A DNA stretch of 42,032 bases from Thermoplasmatota archaeon (lineage in GTDB: Archaea > Thermoplasmatota > E2 > DHVEG-1): contig JAUWWG010000004.1 in the NCBI GenBank assembly GCA_030616985.1, positions 1 to 42,032 on the forward strand. The letters are read 5' to 3'. The notes beneath the pieces were generated by a model. That model had not been told where the DNA came from, searched no databases, and saw nothing but the letters and a program-made list of their open reading frames with translations. Shown here piece by piece: positions 1 to 7,855 of this stretch. The position numbers and the translations under genes are program-made. The first letter of the stretch is position 1; each line of letters begins with the position of its first letter.

Positions 1-15
1 AAAAATATTATCGAC

Positions 16-96
16 CTAAGCTTGATAATACCAAAGATATTTTGAAGTTGAAGCAATACCTAACATGATTTTTGAAAACATTGCTTTTCTTTTCAT
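16..96 (-). CDS. possible 26-residue ORF coupled to the MFS operon
   Basis: A short reading frame starts with an ATG that overlaps the TGA stop of the upstream MFS gene in the ATGA arrangement typical of coupled translation. It encodes a basic start (MKRKAMFSK) followed by a weakly hydrophobic stretch and then a stop. I do not recognise it. It could be a real microprotein, the remnant of a longer third operon gene, or chance; the overlap is the only positive argument. Confidence 0.2.
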   Translation of the reverse strand: MKRKAMFSKIMLGIASTSKYLWYYQA

Positions 97-1274
97 CGCT
101 TTGTCTCTTTAATAAAATATAATATTAAAAGTGCTGGTCCTACTACCCATGCTGCATAGAGGAAGAAACGATGATATCCAAGTATTAAAACAAGAGTTCC
201 ACTGAATATTGCGATACCATAATCTCCAAAGTTAGTTATACTTGTTAATATAGAAAATTGGGTGGCACCAATTTTTGGATTCGATATATCCATAAATAAA
301 GCCATCAATGCTGAAAAGGTTGATCCGCCTTGTAAAAATCCAATTATCGGATAAATTATTGCTAATATCTGCCATGTATTTGCAGTTATTAATAGGGTGG
401 AAGGGATCATTGTACCAGTAAGGAAAATATATAGTGTTTTTTTCCTGCCCCATTTATCTGCCATTATTCCACCTGTTACTGCTCCTATTACAACGCCTAT
501 TGGAAATAATGACGTGATAAGCCCTATTTGGACAACATCTAAATTAAGAAAATTCATCATATATTCAGGAATAATAAAAAGTATCATTCCAAAATTCAAT
601 GCAGCAAAAAATCCAAATAAGGCAATAATGATTGTATTTTTTTTCTTAAATTCATGAATTAGTAACTTTGATATTTTTGGGCGTTTCTTTACAATTTTTT
701 TCTCTTGTATTATTAATGGTAAAATGATTGTTAAAAGTAAAATGAAACCAGTTACAATGAAAGCCATCGAATAATTAATATGTTTTGCAATAAATGAGAG
801 TAACATACTGCCAATTGCCATACCTCCAAATAAACTTCCAAACATAGCAGCATTTACTTTTCCTCGCTCATGTGCTTTTGTGACTTGTATTGCCCAAGCA
901 TCTGCAGCGATATCAAGAAATACAATGCCAATAACACCTATGAATAGGAATAATGTGAAGGGCAGTAGTGCAACTGTTGGATCAATAAAAGCGAGGGGGA
1001 ACATACTAATTCCTGCAGTTAAACCTCCAAAAATTATGAATGGCTTTCTTCCAAATTTTATGAAATAATCTGTCATTGGACCAAATAGGAATTTAAAAGT
1101 AAAGGGTAGTGATGCAATTCCAGCAACAAGTGTTGCTGTTGCAATTGAGATGTCTTTTTCTGTGAAATAAACTATGATAAGTACTATACCAAGAGCACCT
1201 TGTATTCCATTGGCAAAATAGAGATTTCCAAATAAAAGGTATTTTAAAAAAGGATGTTTAGAGATATCAATCAT
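93..1274 (-). CDS. MFS transporter (second of a tandem pair)
   Basis: A 393-residue integral membrane protein of about 12 predicted helices, the usual major facilitator size. Residues about 110-150 carry GIVFLDIAADAWAI and a conserved charged loop (HERGKVNAAMF), and the second half has the loop ADKWGRKKTLY, an MFS motif A-like DRxGRR signature. It is clearly paralogous to the gene just upstream: both share NTWQILAIIY followed by GFLQGG and GATQFSILTS. The start codon overlaps the upstream stop by four bases, so the two are co-transcribed and probably translationally coupled. The GFLD..ADAWAI pattern recalls AmpG/PAT-like MFS carriers, but the substrate cannot be read from sequence. Confidence 0.88.
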   Translation of the reverse strand: MIDISKHPFLKYLLFGNLYFANGIQGALGIVLIIVYFTEKDISIATATLVAGIASLPFTFKFLFGPMTDYFIKFGRKPFIIFGGLTAGISMFPLAFIDPTVALLPFTLFLFIGVIGIVFLDIAADAWAIQVTKAHERGKVNAAMFGSLFGGMAIGSMLLSFIAKHINYSMAFIVTGFILLLTIILPLIIQEKKIVKKRPKISKLLIHEFKKKNTIIIALFGFFAALNFGMILFIIPEYMMNFLNLDVVQIGLITSLFPIGVVIGAVTGGIMADKWGRKKTLYIFLTGTMIPSTLLITANTWQILAIIYPIIGFLQGGSTFSALMALFMDISNPKIGATQFSILTSITNFGDYGIAIFSGTLVLILGYHRFFLYAAWVVGPALLILYFIKETKR

Positions 1275-2443
1275 AGGTTTTTTACCTCTAATTTCTGTTT
1301 TTTAAGCTTGATAAAGTACAATAATAAAAGTGCAGGGCCAAAAACCCATCCAGAATAGAGAAATGTACGGCTGAAACCAAACATTGCAATCAAAGTTCCG
1401 CTCATTGTTTCCCCCCCAGCCATACCAGCATTTCCCAGACTTGTTAAAATTGAAAATTGGGTGGCACCAGTACGGGGATTGGTTACATCCATACACATAG
1501 CGCATTTTGCTGTCATGTAACCCCCTTGTAAGAATCCAATTATACCATATATAATAGCCAAAATCTGCCAGGTATTTGCAAATATGAGCGAAGCTGATAA
1601 ACAAATACTTGCTCCAATAAAAACATAAAGAGTTCTTCTCTTATTCCATCTATCAGCTATTGCTCCGCCAACTAACGAGCCTACTGCTGCAGTTACGGGG
1701 AATATTGCTACAATCAATCCTATTTGGGCAATATCTAACTGAAGAACAGTTTTCATATATAATGGAATCAAAACTATCAACATCCCCTTATTTATGTCAA
1801 CTATTGGCATAAAAATAGCTATAAGCTGTGTTGTTCTTTTCCTAAATTCACCGATGAGAAGCTTTGTTACTTTTTGATGCTTTTTAATTATTTTGACTTC
1901 CTTGACAATGAAGGGAAAAAGAATTATCAGGAAGACGATTAAGCCAGTTACCAAAAAGGATATGTTATACCCAAAGATTTTTGCTATGATGGCAAGCAAA
2001 GAACTGCCAAGAGCCAAACCAGCATATTGACCAGCGAACATTGCACCATTTATTTTTCCCCGTTCTTCCTCCCTTGAGATTTCAATTGCCCATGCATCTG
2101 CAGAGACATCAAGAAATCCTACCCCGCAAACACTTATGAATAAGAAAAACGTAAATGGTATTAATGCTGTACGGGGGTCAATAACAGTGAGAATAGAAAG
2201 ACCACCAGCAAATAGCAGACCTCCAAGAATTATAAATCGTTTTCTCCCAAACCGTATGAAATAATCTACTATTCCACCCCAGACAAATTTAATTGTCATA
2301 GGTATTGAAATAATTCCAATCACAAGAGTCGTTATTGGTAGAGAAAAACCTCGTTCTAAAAAATATACAGGGATTATTACAAAGCTAATGGCCATAATTA
2401 ATCCTTCGGAGAAATAGAGACTGCCAAATAAGAAATATTTCAA
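1271..2443 (-). CDS. MFS transporter (first of a tandem pair)
   Basis: A 390-residue, 12-helix MFS protein. It has GFLDVSADAWAIEISREEER in the loop after helix 4, the motif A-like loop GGAIADRWNKRRTLY near residues 255-270, and NTWQILAIIY shared with the downstream paralog. It is the promoter-proximal gene of a two-gene (perhaps three-gene) minus-strand operon. The upstream region has a TATA-like A+T stretch near 2500-2518 and a palindromic TTGCAAC-N4-ATAACAA site beyond it, suggesting regulation. The tandem duplicates may form a heteromer or have split substrates; neither can be decided here. Confidence 0.88.
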   Translation of the reverse strand: MKYFLFGSLYFSEGLIMAISFVIIPVYFLERGFSLPITTLVIGIISIPMTIKFVWGGIVDYFIRFGRKRFIILGGLLFAGGLSILTVIDPRTALIPFTFFLFISVCGVGFLDVSADAWAIEISREEERGKINGAMFAGQYAGLALGSSLLAIIAKIFGYNISFLVTGLIVFLIILFPFIVKEVKIIKKHQKVTKLLIGEFRKRTTQLIAIFMPIVDINKGMLIVLIPLYMKTVLQLDIAQIGLIVAIFPVTAAVGSLVGGAIADRWNKRRTLYVFIGASICLSASLIFANTWQILAIIYGIIGFLQGGYMTAKCAMCMDVTNPRTGATQFSILTSLGNAGMAGGETMSGTLIAMFGFSRTFLYSGWVFGPALLLLYFIKLKKQKLEVKNL

Positions 2444-2549
2444 ATAACTGCTTTTACTAATGTCAATCGTAATAGTTCCCTCCGTACAGATGTTATTTAT
2501 TAATAAATAATATAATAATTAATCTTAAATAATTTCCCTAATGGTTTTA

Positions 2550-2567
2550 TTGCAACATTTATAACAA
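2550..2567. promoter_or_regulatory. candidate palindromic operator, site 1
   Basis: TTGCAAC-ATTT-ATAACAA, an imperfect inverted repeat lying ~30 bases upstream of the TATA-like region of the MFS operon. Near-identical sites occur before the C45-like gene (3972-3989) and the transglutaminase-like gene (33101-33118). A shared transcription factor is inferred. Confidence 0.4.
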
Positions 2568-2632
2568 TATTATTGTTCACTCCTCACATCCATCAGACAA
2601 AACGAGATTTGACAAAAAATTCATAAAAATAA

Positions 2633-2677
2633 AATCATGCTAACCATCAACCTCATAATCAGCAAGTAATAATGTTA
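2633..2677 (+). repeat. 45-bp cassette-border repeat, copy 1
   Basis: Begins AATCATGCTAACCATCAACC and ends in AATAATGTTA. It differs from copies 2 and 3 at only a few positions. It lies between the divergent MFS operon and the UbiA-family gene. A weak hairpin is possible (TGCT...AGCA outer, ATTA...TAAT inner in the better copies). Confidence 0.8.
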
Positions 2678-2877
2678 ATTTTTTAACGCTCACATAATGA
2701 TTTTAACCACTAAAAACACATTTTATATTTGTCAAAACCTGAATGCTCTTTACATATAATCGCGATAATTATTGACAATAAATTATTGATTTTCTTAATG
2801 TTTCAAATAAAACACAAGAACATTCCACAATACCATAAGAGCTTCGTATCCATGGTACTTGTGCAATAACAGGAATG

Positions 2878-2890
2878 GTTTTTATATCCT
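2878..2890 (+). promoter_or_regulatory. TATA box of the UbiA-family gene
   Basis: TTTTTATATCC lies about 26 bases upstream of the ATG at 2910, with no Shine-Dalgarno sequence between. This spacing predicts a leaderless mRNA starting at or very near the ATG and argues against the longer TTG start of the ORF track at 2859. Confidence 0.5.
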
Positions 2891-2909
2891 ATTAAATAAT
2901 TCACTAGTC

Positions 2910-3923
2910 ATGCGGGGCAAAATAAAAGATTACATAATTCTTATCCGTCCTTATTGGATTGTATTCTTCGGATTAATTCCAGTTATTGGAGCAATGTGCA
3001 ATGGGCAATTCAATTTTTTCCGATTATCAGTATTGTTTATAATTGGTATGTTTATCTACATTTTCGGATCTGTTCAGAATGATTATTTTGATAGATATAT
3101 AGATAAGAAATCCAAATATGTATCAGAAAGACCACTTGCCTTAGATACAATTTCTGAAAAAGAAGTGATTTTTATAATTCTATTCTCCTTAATCATATCA
3201 CTCTCACTAGCATATATCTTCTTATTTACTTTGTTATCTTTTTCTGTTCTATTATTATCCTTTTTCTTAATAACTCTATACAATAAATATAGCAAACACA
3301 TATCTGGAATGGAATATGTGCTAGGGTTGAGTGCGTGTGCTTCGGGATTATTTGGAGCCCTAACAACATCAGATAATCTAACCCCTCTTGTACTGTTCAT
3401 AGTACCACTAAGTCTGATGCAATTTGTATTTGATGTAGGAGTTTTAGCAAATTTAAAGGACGTGAAGTATGATGCAAGGATAGGCATTAAAACAACTCCT
3501 ATAGTATTTGGAGTGAAAGTAATAAATGATGAATTAAAAATTCCAACATCATTTATTCTCTATGCTTTTTTCATTAAAAGCATTCATATTATGATAGCGA
3601 TATTTATTTTTCTAACTGGATATACATCTTTTTTCATATATACCCTTCCAATTCCAGGTATACTTTTTTTTATCTTTTCTATAGCAGTAATCTATACTTT
3701 ATGGAAGGCTATATCTACACCTTTATTAAACAGGGATAAAATGCTTATATATATAGGATTAAATGAATTTCTAACATATTTACTTATTCCAGTTGTTCTC
3801 ATGACTTATCTGGTAGAAAATACCAATATCTTTGTACCCATTCTTTTGATAGTTGGTCCAATCCTCTGGCTAATACTATCTCTTAGGGTTGTTTTTGGAA
3901 AGGGAATGATACCATTGGAATAA
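2910..3923 (+). CDS. UbiA-family membrane prenyltransferase
   Basis: A 337-residue polytopic membrane protein. The first aspartate-rich motif NDYFDRYIDKKSKYVSERPL is near residues 57-76 and the second, NLKDVKYDARIGIKTTP, near residues 178-194. Both motifs bind the Mg2+-pyrophosphate of a polyprenyl donor in UbiA enzymes. Archaeal members make digeranylgeranylglyceryl phosphate, quinones or haem side chains; which applies here is unclear. I start at 2910 because a TATA box lies 26 bases upstream. It stands alone on the plus strand, bounded by repeat copies 1 and 2, with no biosynthetic partners beside it, so it may be an acquired cassette gene rather than the housekeeping lipid enzyme. Confidence 0.82.
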   Translation: MRGKIKDYIILIRPYWIVFFGLIPVIGAMCNGQFNFFRLSVLFIIGMFIYIFGSVQNDYFDRYIDKKSKYVSERPLALDTISEKEVIFIILFSLIISLSLAYIFLFTLLSFSVLLLSFFLITLYNKYSKHISGMEYVLGLSACASGLFGALTTSDNLTPLVLFIVPLSLMQFVFDVGVLANLKDVKYDARIGIKTTPIVFGVKVINDELKIPTSFILYAFFIKSIHIMIAIFIFLTGYTSFFIYTLPIPGILFFIFSIAVIYTLWKAISTPLLNRDKMLIYIGLNEFLTYLLIPVVLMTYLVENTNIFVPILLIVGPILWLILSLRVVFGKGMIPLE

Positions 3924-3932
3924 TTTTAATAT

Positions 3933-3977
3933 AATCATGCTAACCATTAACATCATAATCAGCACGTAATAATGTAA
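3933..3977 (+). repeat. 45-bp cassette-border repeat, copy 2
   Basis: AATCATGCTAACCATTAACA... begins ten bases after the UbiA stop codon. It is nearly identical to copy 3 (differences are AC for AA in the AGCAAG segment, and the last bases). It ends inside the candidate operator of the next gene. Confidence 0.85.
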
Positions 3978-3989
3978 CAAGTGTTGCAA
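3972..3989. promoter_or_regulatory. candidate palindromic operator, site 2
   Basis: ATGTAAC-AAGT-GTTGCAA, an inverted repeat matching the sites at 2550 and 33101. It lies directly upstream of the TATA-like TTCTTAAATAAG (about 3997-4008) of the C45-like gene. Confidence 0.4.
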
Positions 3990-4045
3990 CCATCAAATTC
4001 TTAAATAAGATATGCATTATAATAATCATACGAGAGGCTACGAAA

Positions 4046-5362
4046 TTGAAGAAGATAATTGGAATTTTTTTTTGTACATTATTAATTGGCACGATTATTC
4101 CAGTTGGAATAAATGCTATTGAAATCTATAATCCACTTGATGGTGGTTGGCTTGAAGAACGCGATGGAATAAAAATCCTTCATATTAGCGGTTCATCTTA
4201 TGAAATGGGATATCAATATGGCTTTCTATTAAAAGAAGAGATACTTGAAAACTCTCGGGCTGTTATCAACTTTTTGGAGCAGGTTGGATTTTTTTATAAC
4301 GATCTTCTTGATGTATGGAATGTGATGAAGGTTTATGTTCCACCAGAGATAATTAAGGAAATGAATGGTATGGCAAATGGTTCAGAAATTTCTTTTGAAC
4401 AGATTTCTGCTATAAACATGCTTGGGCCGATTTACCATGATATAACTTGCTGTGGCAGTGCTGCCTGGGGTCCAGCAACTTCTGATGGTAATCTATATCA
4501 CATGCGTAGCTATGATGCATCTCTTAACATAAGAGATCCAATTAGTGGTAAATATTTGCAAGAGAATCAGATTCTGATAGTCCGTAAACCAAATAATGGA
4601 TATGCATCATTGTATCCAGCAATTGCCTGTGATATTGGAATTGTGGGAGGAATAAATGAAAACAGCATAGGGATTGGATACAAATTATCTTGGAGTCCTG
4701 AAGATAAGACCTTTCATGGAACTCCTAAAGAGTTTAGAATGAAGATGATACTTGATCATGCGTCTACGGTAGAGGAGGCGATAGATATTGTCAACGCAAA
4801 CAAAACAAAAGGCGCAAATTTCATCATCTCCGACGGAAAAATTCCTATAGGATTTGTAGTTGAACAGAGTGCAAACTTATCATATGTAGGCACATGGAAT
4901 AATACTGTAGAATCAAATCGCCCCTTCTGGAGAATTGATCATGTTGTTAGAAGAACAAACTGCTTTATAGACCAAACATTGGCATCCGTTCAGAGACATC
5001 GTTATAGTCCAAGAAGTTTTTTGCTATGGCTATCTTGGAAGGTTGGTTTTTTGGAAGAAAATAATTTGTTCCCTCATTGGAAACACTATTGGATACTTAG
5101 TAAAGATATAGAAAAACATTGGGGAGATATGAATTTGAATAATACTATGTCCATGCTTCGAACCGTTTATAGCGGAAAAACAGATATTTCTTGGGCCATA
5201 CTGACAAAAATATTTGAATTTTTTAGGCCGATGCATCAATGGGTTGCGTGTCCTGAAACAGGCGATATAGTTATTTCTTTTGCAAGCGCAGATAGGGCCG
5301 CGCACGAAAATCCAGCGTATTACTTTAATATGTATGAATTGTTAAATTCTGAACCACCGTAA
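4046..5362 (+). CDS. secreted C45-like (acyl-CoA:6-APA acyltransferase-type) Ntn hydrolase
   Basis: A 438-residue protein with a cleavable-looking signal peptide (residues 1-24, ending VGINA), so it probably acts outside the membrane. The GSSYEMGYQYG segment (residues 49-59) and the ITCCGSAAWGPATSDGNLYH block around Cys135-Cys136 match the peptidase C45/linear amide C-N hydrolase family, whose nucleophile is a cysteine exposed by self-cleavage. One of the two adjacent cysteines should be that nucleophile. The natural substrate is an amide or acyl-peptide that cannot be specified. The start is a TTG preceded by GAGGCT. The stop codon overlaps repeat copy 3, and the gene is alone between copies 2 and 3. 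Confidence 0.75.
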   Translation: MKKIIGIFFCTLLIGTIIPVGINAIEIYNPLDGGWLEERDGIKILHISGSSYEMGYQYGFLLKEEILENSRAVINFLEQVGFFYNDLLDVWNVMKVYVPPEIIKEMNGMANGSEISFEQISAINMLGPIYHDITCCGSAAWGPATSDGNLYHMRSYDASLNIRDPISGKYLQENQILIVRKPNNGYASLYPAIACDIGIVGGINENSIGIGYKLSWSPEDKTFHGTPKEFRMKMILDHASTVEEAIDIVNANKTKGANFIISDGKIPIGFVVEQSANLSYVGTWNNTVESNRPFWRIDHVVRRTNCFIDQTLASVQRHRYSPRSFLLWLSWKVGFLEENNLFPHWKHYWILSKDIEKHWGDMNLNNTMSMLRTVYSGKTDISWAILTKIFEFFRPMHQWVACPETGDIVISFASADRAAHENPAYYFNMYELLNSEPP

Positions 5363-5405
5363 TCATGCTAACCATTAACATCATAATCAGCAAGTAATAA
5401 TGTTA
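5361..5405 (+). repeat. 45-bp cassette-border repeat, copy 3
   Basis: AATCATGCTAACCATTAACA... begins on the last bases of the C45-like stop codon and is followed by a TATA box (AAATTATATAAG, about 5413-5424) for the next gene. The repeat therefore marks the exact junction between one gene's end and the next gene's promoter. Confidence 0.85.
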
Positions 5406-5459
5406 CGAATGTAAAATTATATAAGTTACCTTTTGTTGATAATAATGAGGTGTGAGAAG

Positions 5460-6032
5460 ATGGAAGAAAAGTGTAATTATAGCGGCGGAGAGTTTTGGCC
5501 GCGGAAAATTAAGGAACACTGGAAAGCATTTACGGTCTTTATTATTGGTTGTGTAGTTACTATCGTGGGAGCGCTTATGGTTCTTTTTTGGTTCATTGAG
5601 ACTTCTCCAATTGGAGCTATGGGTACCGCAACCATCGGAGAATGGACCTTAGCGTGGATTTGGGAGTTTTTCATATTTCTTATATTGTGGGAGTTATTGA
5701 TTGTAGGGATACCTGTCGCGGTTGCTTTTGGAGTGGGTTGGTATTTATTTTGGAATAGATTATCAGCTGAGGAGAAAGCAGAGTTTAAAGGTAGAGATAA
5801 AAACAAACATCGTGGAACATCTGCTGGTGGTTGTTTTGGGTTCGTTATGTTCATTGCGTATTCAATTTACATTTATATCAAAGGAGATTTTTTCACTCCA
5901 TTTGGAGATTATCCTTATACATATTGGGTGTATTCCTGGTTCCTAGCTTTAGCCTGGTTGCTCGTAATTTTTGGTATCCCAGCAGCAATAATTCTGACCA
6001 TTGTATATTTTAAAGTATGGCGCAAAAAGTAA
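5460..6032 (+). CDS. hypothetical multi-TM membrane protein
   Basis: About 190 residues from the ATG at 5460, which I choose over the track start at 5433 because GAGGTG lies just upstream and a TATA box precedes both. Sequence shows a short polar N-terminus, hydrophobic segments near residues 23-48, 58-90, 118-136 and 150-182, a charged loop (AEEKAEFKGRDKNKHRG) and a basic tail. That fits four or five membrane helices. I recognise no family. It sits alone between repeat copies 3 and 4, so it belongs to the same cassette-like row as the UbiA and C45-like genes. Confidence 0.65.
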   Translation: MEEKCNYSGGEFWPRKIKEHWKAFTVFIIGCVVTIVGALMVLFWFIETSPIGAMGTATIGEWTLAWIWEFFIFLILWELLIVGIPVAVAFGVGWYLFWNRLSAEEKAEFKGRDKNKHRGTSAGGCFGFVMFIAYSIYIYIKGDFFTPFGDYPYTYWVYSWFLALAWLLVIFGIPAAIILTIVYFKVWRKK

Positions 6033-6080
6033 TGGTATAGTATTATAAAAAGCAAAAAATCAGAGCGTTTCTTCTACCAC

Positions 6081-6116
6081 AAACCATGCTAATCATTAAC
6101 ACTATATACTAGCAAC
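6081..6116 (+). repeat. 45-bp cassette-border repeat, diverged copy 4
   Basis: AAACCATGCTAATCATTAAC matches the first half of copies 1-3 with a few changes; the second half is diverged but keeps a 5-bp TGCTA...TAGCA pairing. It lies ~50 bases after the membrane-protein gene, and its ACTATATACT can serve as the TATA box for the antitoxin remnant that follows. Confidence 0.5.
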
Positions 6117-6129
6117 CCTTACCTAATTT

Positions 6130-6277
6130 ATGCCTAAACAAAAACTAACTCTAAGCATCGATAAAGATATAATAACTCAAGCCAAAAAAACAACAAATCA
6201 ACCTCAGTTCATTCCTTGAAATCCGCCTGATCGACTACCTTGCAGATAAGGAGAAATGCTCCCGACGGGGTACATAA
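6130..6277 (+). pseudogene. frameshifted DUF6364-like ribbon-helix-helix antitoxin
   Basis: The ATG frame reads MPKQKLTLSIDKDIITQAKK, typical of DUF6364 antitoxins. It then hits a stop unless one base is removed near the A-rich run around 6184-6198; the +1 frame continues NLSSFLEIRLIDYLADKEK, the expected second helix. A single-base insertion therefore breaks the gene (or is a sequencing error in an A run). The tail KCSRRGT reads through the left attachment repeat at 6255, so integration also replaced its 3' end. The partner PIN or nucleotidyltransferase toxin is absent. Confidence 0.65.
6255..6269. other. attL: orphan 3' end of tRNA-Glu
   Basis: AATGCTCCCGACGGG is identical to the antisense of the tRNA-Glu 3' acceptor/T-stem end at 12185-12199. 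The match ends at 6269/12199, defining the left boundary and core of the integrated element. Confidence 0.8.
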
Positions 6278-6366
6278 ACTTTTAACTCTGTTGAAAAAGT
6301 TAACGAATTGCCAATATCACACAATAAACCCTTTTTTTTCTTTTTTTATTAACAGGAGGTATCCTA

Positions 6367-7443
6367 TTGGTTGTTAAATCAATAGGACATGAAGAGAATT
6401 CATCATCTAGTAGTTTACTTGACACGTATTCACGAATAATTCAAAAAAACCAAATTAAGTTAATAGATGTAAACGAGATTAAAACTAATCAGAAGAGGGC
6501 GAATATCATCGCATTGGAACATTATATTGGAGAAATAAAAAATGAATATATTGAGAATTTTAAAGATACTTCTGTTATTGAAAGATGGTTTTCTCCTGTT
6601 GATGATTTGAATAAGCTTCTCCTTTCTTTTGCATTGAAGTCGTTTAAATTTTATCTTGCTAAATCTGAAGAAGAAAATAGATATATTTTAGCATATTCTG
6701 TAGATGGTGAAGAGATATTCATAGAATTGGATAATAGATATTGTAAAAGCTACCAGGAGAAAATAAAAAGACGTGCTAATTATCTATCTTGGAAGTATCA
6801 GAAATCTACGTCTGTTTTACTCACGCTGACAATAGATCCCAAGCTGTATTATGATAATAAATACAGGATGTGGATGGATATTAAGAAACAGTATAATCGT
6901 TTTATTACGGCAGTAAAGTATTATTTTAAGAAACGAGGTGTCAAATCTCCACCGTATGTGTGCACTATTGAGGCACAGAAGAATGGTAATCCTCATTTGC
7001 ATATTTGCTTTCTTGGAGCATCTAGAATAATGGATTACCGTAAGTTAAGGGACTTATGGAAACTGGGTTTTATATGGATTAACAGGGATAGTGCAGGAAA
7101 AAAAATCAGGAATCCTATAAATTATCTGATGAAGTACATCACCAAGACGTACACTAATACAAATGAATACAACCAGTTAACTCAAGCTCTGTGTTGGTTG
7201 TTTAATATTCGTTCGTATCAATGCTCACGTGGGTTGATAACACCATTGAAACCAAAATCTGATTCTGAATGTAGTTCTGAATATTTGGTAATTGTTGATG
7301 ATAGTATTCCACTATCTTTTCTGTATCAGAATATCGATTTTGTTAAACGGTTAAACGACCCGATCTTTAGAAATAAGTATACAAATTATGATCCAAATGG
7401 TTATCGTAAGAGGAGGGAAAGATTTTATATGAGATATACTTGA
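6367..7443 (+). CDS. HUH-family replication initiator (Rep) protein
   Basis: 358 residues. Three Rep motifs appear in order: motif 1 LLTLTIDP (residues 151-158), motif 2 GNPHLHICF with the metal-binding His210-x-His212 pair, and motif 3 YLMKYITK, with Tyr253 or Tyr257 as candidate nicking tyrosine. The N-terminal ~140 residues are unassigned. Such proteins nick the double-strand origin of rolling-circle plasmids and small viruses and stay linked to the 5' end. The TTG start is fixed by a full AGGAGGT six bases upstream. It is the first gene inside the left end of the element, and the following 412 bases look like an origin region. Confidence 0.78.
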   Translation: MVVKSIGHEENSSSSSLLDTYSRIIQKNQIKLIDVNEIKTNQKRANIIALEHYIGEIKNEYIENFKDTSVIERWFSPVDDLNKLLLSFALKSFKFYLAKSEEENRYILAYSVDGEEIFIELDNRYCKSYQEKIKRRANYLSWKYQKSTSVLLTLTIDPKLYYDNKYRMWMDIKKQYNRFITAVKYYFKKRGVKSPPYVCTIEAQKNGNPHLHICFLGASRIMDYRKLRDLWKLGFIWINRDSAGKKIRNPINYLMKYITKTYTNTNEYNQLTQALCWLFNIRSYQCSRGLITPLKPKSDSECSSEYLVIVDDSIPLSFLYQNIDFVKRLNDPIFRNKYTNYDPNGYRKRRERFYMRYT

Positions 7444-7681
7444 GAAGAGGCGTTGATTGGAAAATTCTGAATATTCTAATAATAAGGATCATAGAACAAA
7501 ATTATAACGATGAGGTTTTTATAAGAATCTTTCTGATGGTGATAAGAGGAAATGAGGGCGACGGGTACGGAGCGTCATCCAATATTAAAAGAGGAAGGGA
7601 GTATCCATCTTAATTAGTAAGGTTGTGATGGACTACGACCGATCCTAGTTGCCTCATGCTCCTATTTATCGGCATATTATG

Positions 7682-7706
7682 TGTTTGATTCAATTCTTAT
7701 CAAACA
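7682..7706. repeat. 8-bp inverted repeat (hairpin)
   Basis: TGTTTGAT and ATCAAACA flank a 9-base loop. Perfect stem within the region between rep and the ATPase gene. Confidence 0.6.
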
Positions 7707-7713
7707 TAAAACA

Positions 7714-7756
7714 AATTTGGTGTGGCGGGCTTGCCGGAGGCAAGGGCGCACAAATT
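7714..7756. repeat. long imperfect hairpin
   Basis: A perfect core CTTGCC-GGA-GGCAAG is nested in outer arms AATTTG...CAAATT and TGTG...CGCA. It is G+C-rich in an A+T-rich setting, as expected for an origin cruciform or a structured RNA. Confidence 0.55.
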
Positions 7757-7802
7757 GTTTACGCTAAACGTATAAAACAATTTAAATATCAATAAATTGT
7801 TT
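7752..7802. repeat. three alternating AAACAATTT boxes
   Basis: AAATTGTTT at 7752-7760, AAACAATTT at 7775-7783 and AAATTGTTT at 7794-7802. The second and third form a perfect 9-bp inverted repeat. They lie just upstream of the ATPase TATA box, so they may be iterons or an operator. Confidence 0.55.
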
Positions 7803-7855
7803 AATAGATGAATTTAGCTATACTATTTAAAACAAAAGGTTAACGAGAGTATAAA

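Larger units (their letters stand above)
7444..7855 (+). other. 412-bp gene-poor, structured region after rep (candidate origin)
   Basis: No sizeable gene. It contains a 21-codon frame (7552-7617, MRATGTERH...) with a purine-rich leader, two hairpins (7682-7706 and 7714-7756) and three AAACAATTT boxes (7752-7802). A TATA box (TATTTAAAAC, about 7822-7832) for the ATPase gene lies 28 bases before its ATG. Rolling-circle origins usually lie beside rep and contain hairpins, so this is the best origin candidate, but no nick site is provable. Confidence 0.45.

Noticed and set aside
2633-6116. Canonical integron attC sites
   Set aside because: The 45-bp repeats lack matching RYYYAAC and GTTRRRY ends and form only weak hairpins, so they are reported as cassette-like borders, not attC.
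2633-6116. CRISPR array
   Set aside because: The repeats are 0.7-1.4 kb apart with genes between them, not short unique spacers, and no cas gene is present.
7515-7550. C/D box-like CGATGAG ... CTGATGG after rep
   Set aside because: Box spacing is wrong and no final D box follows.
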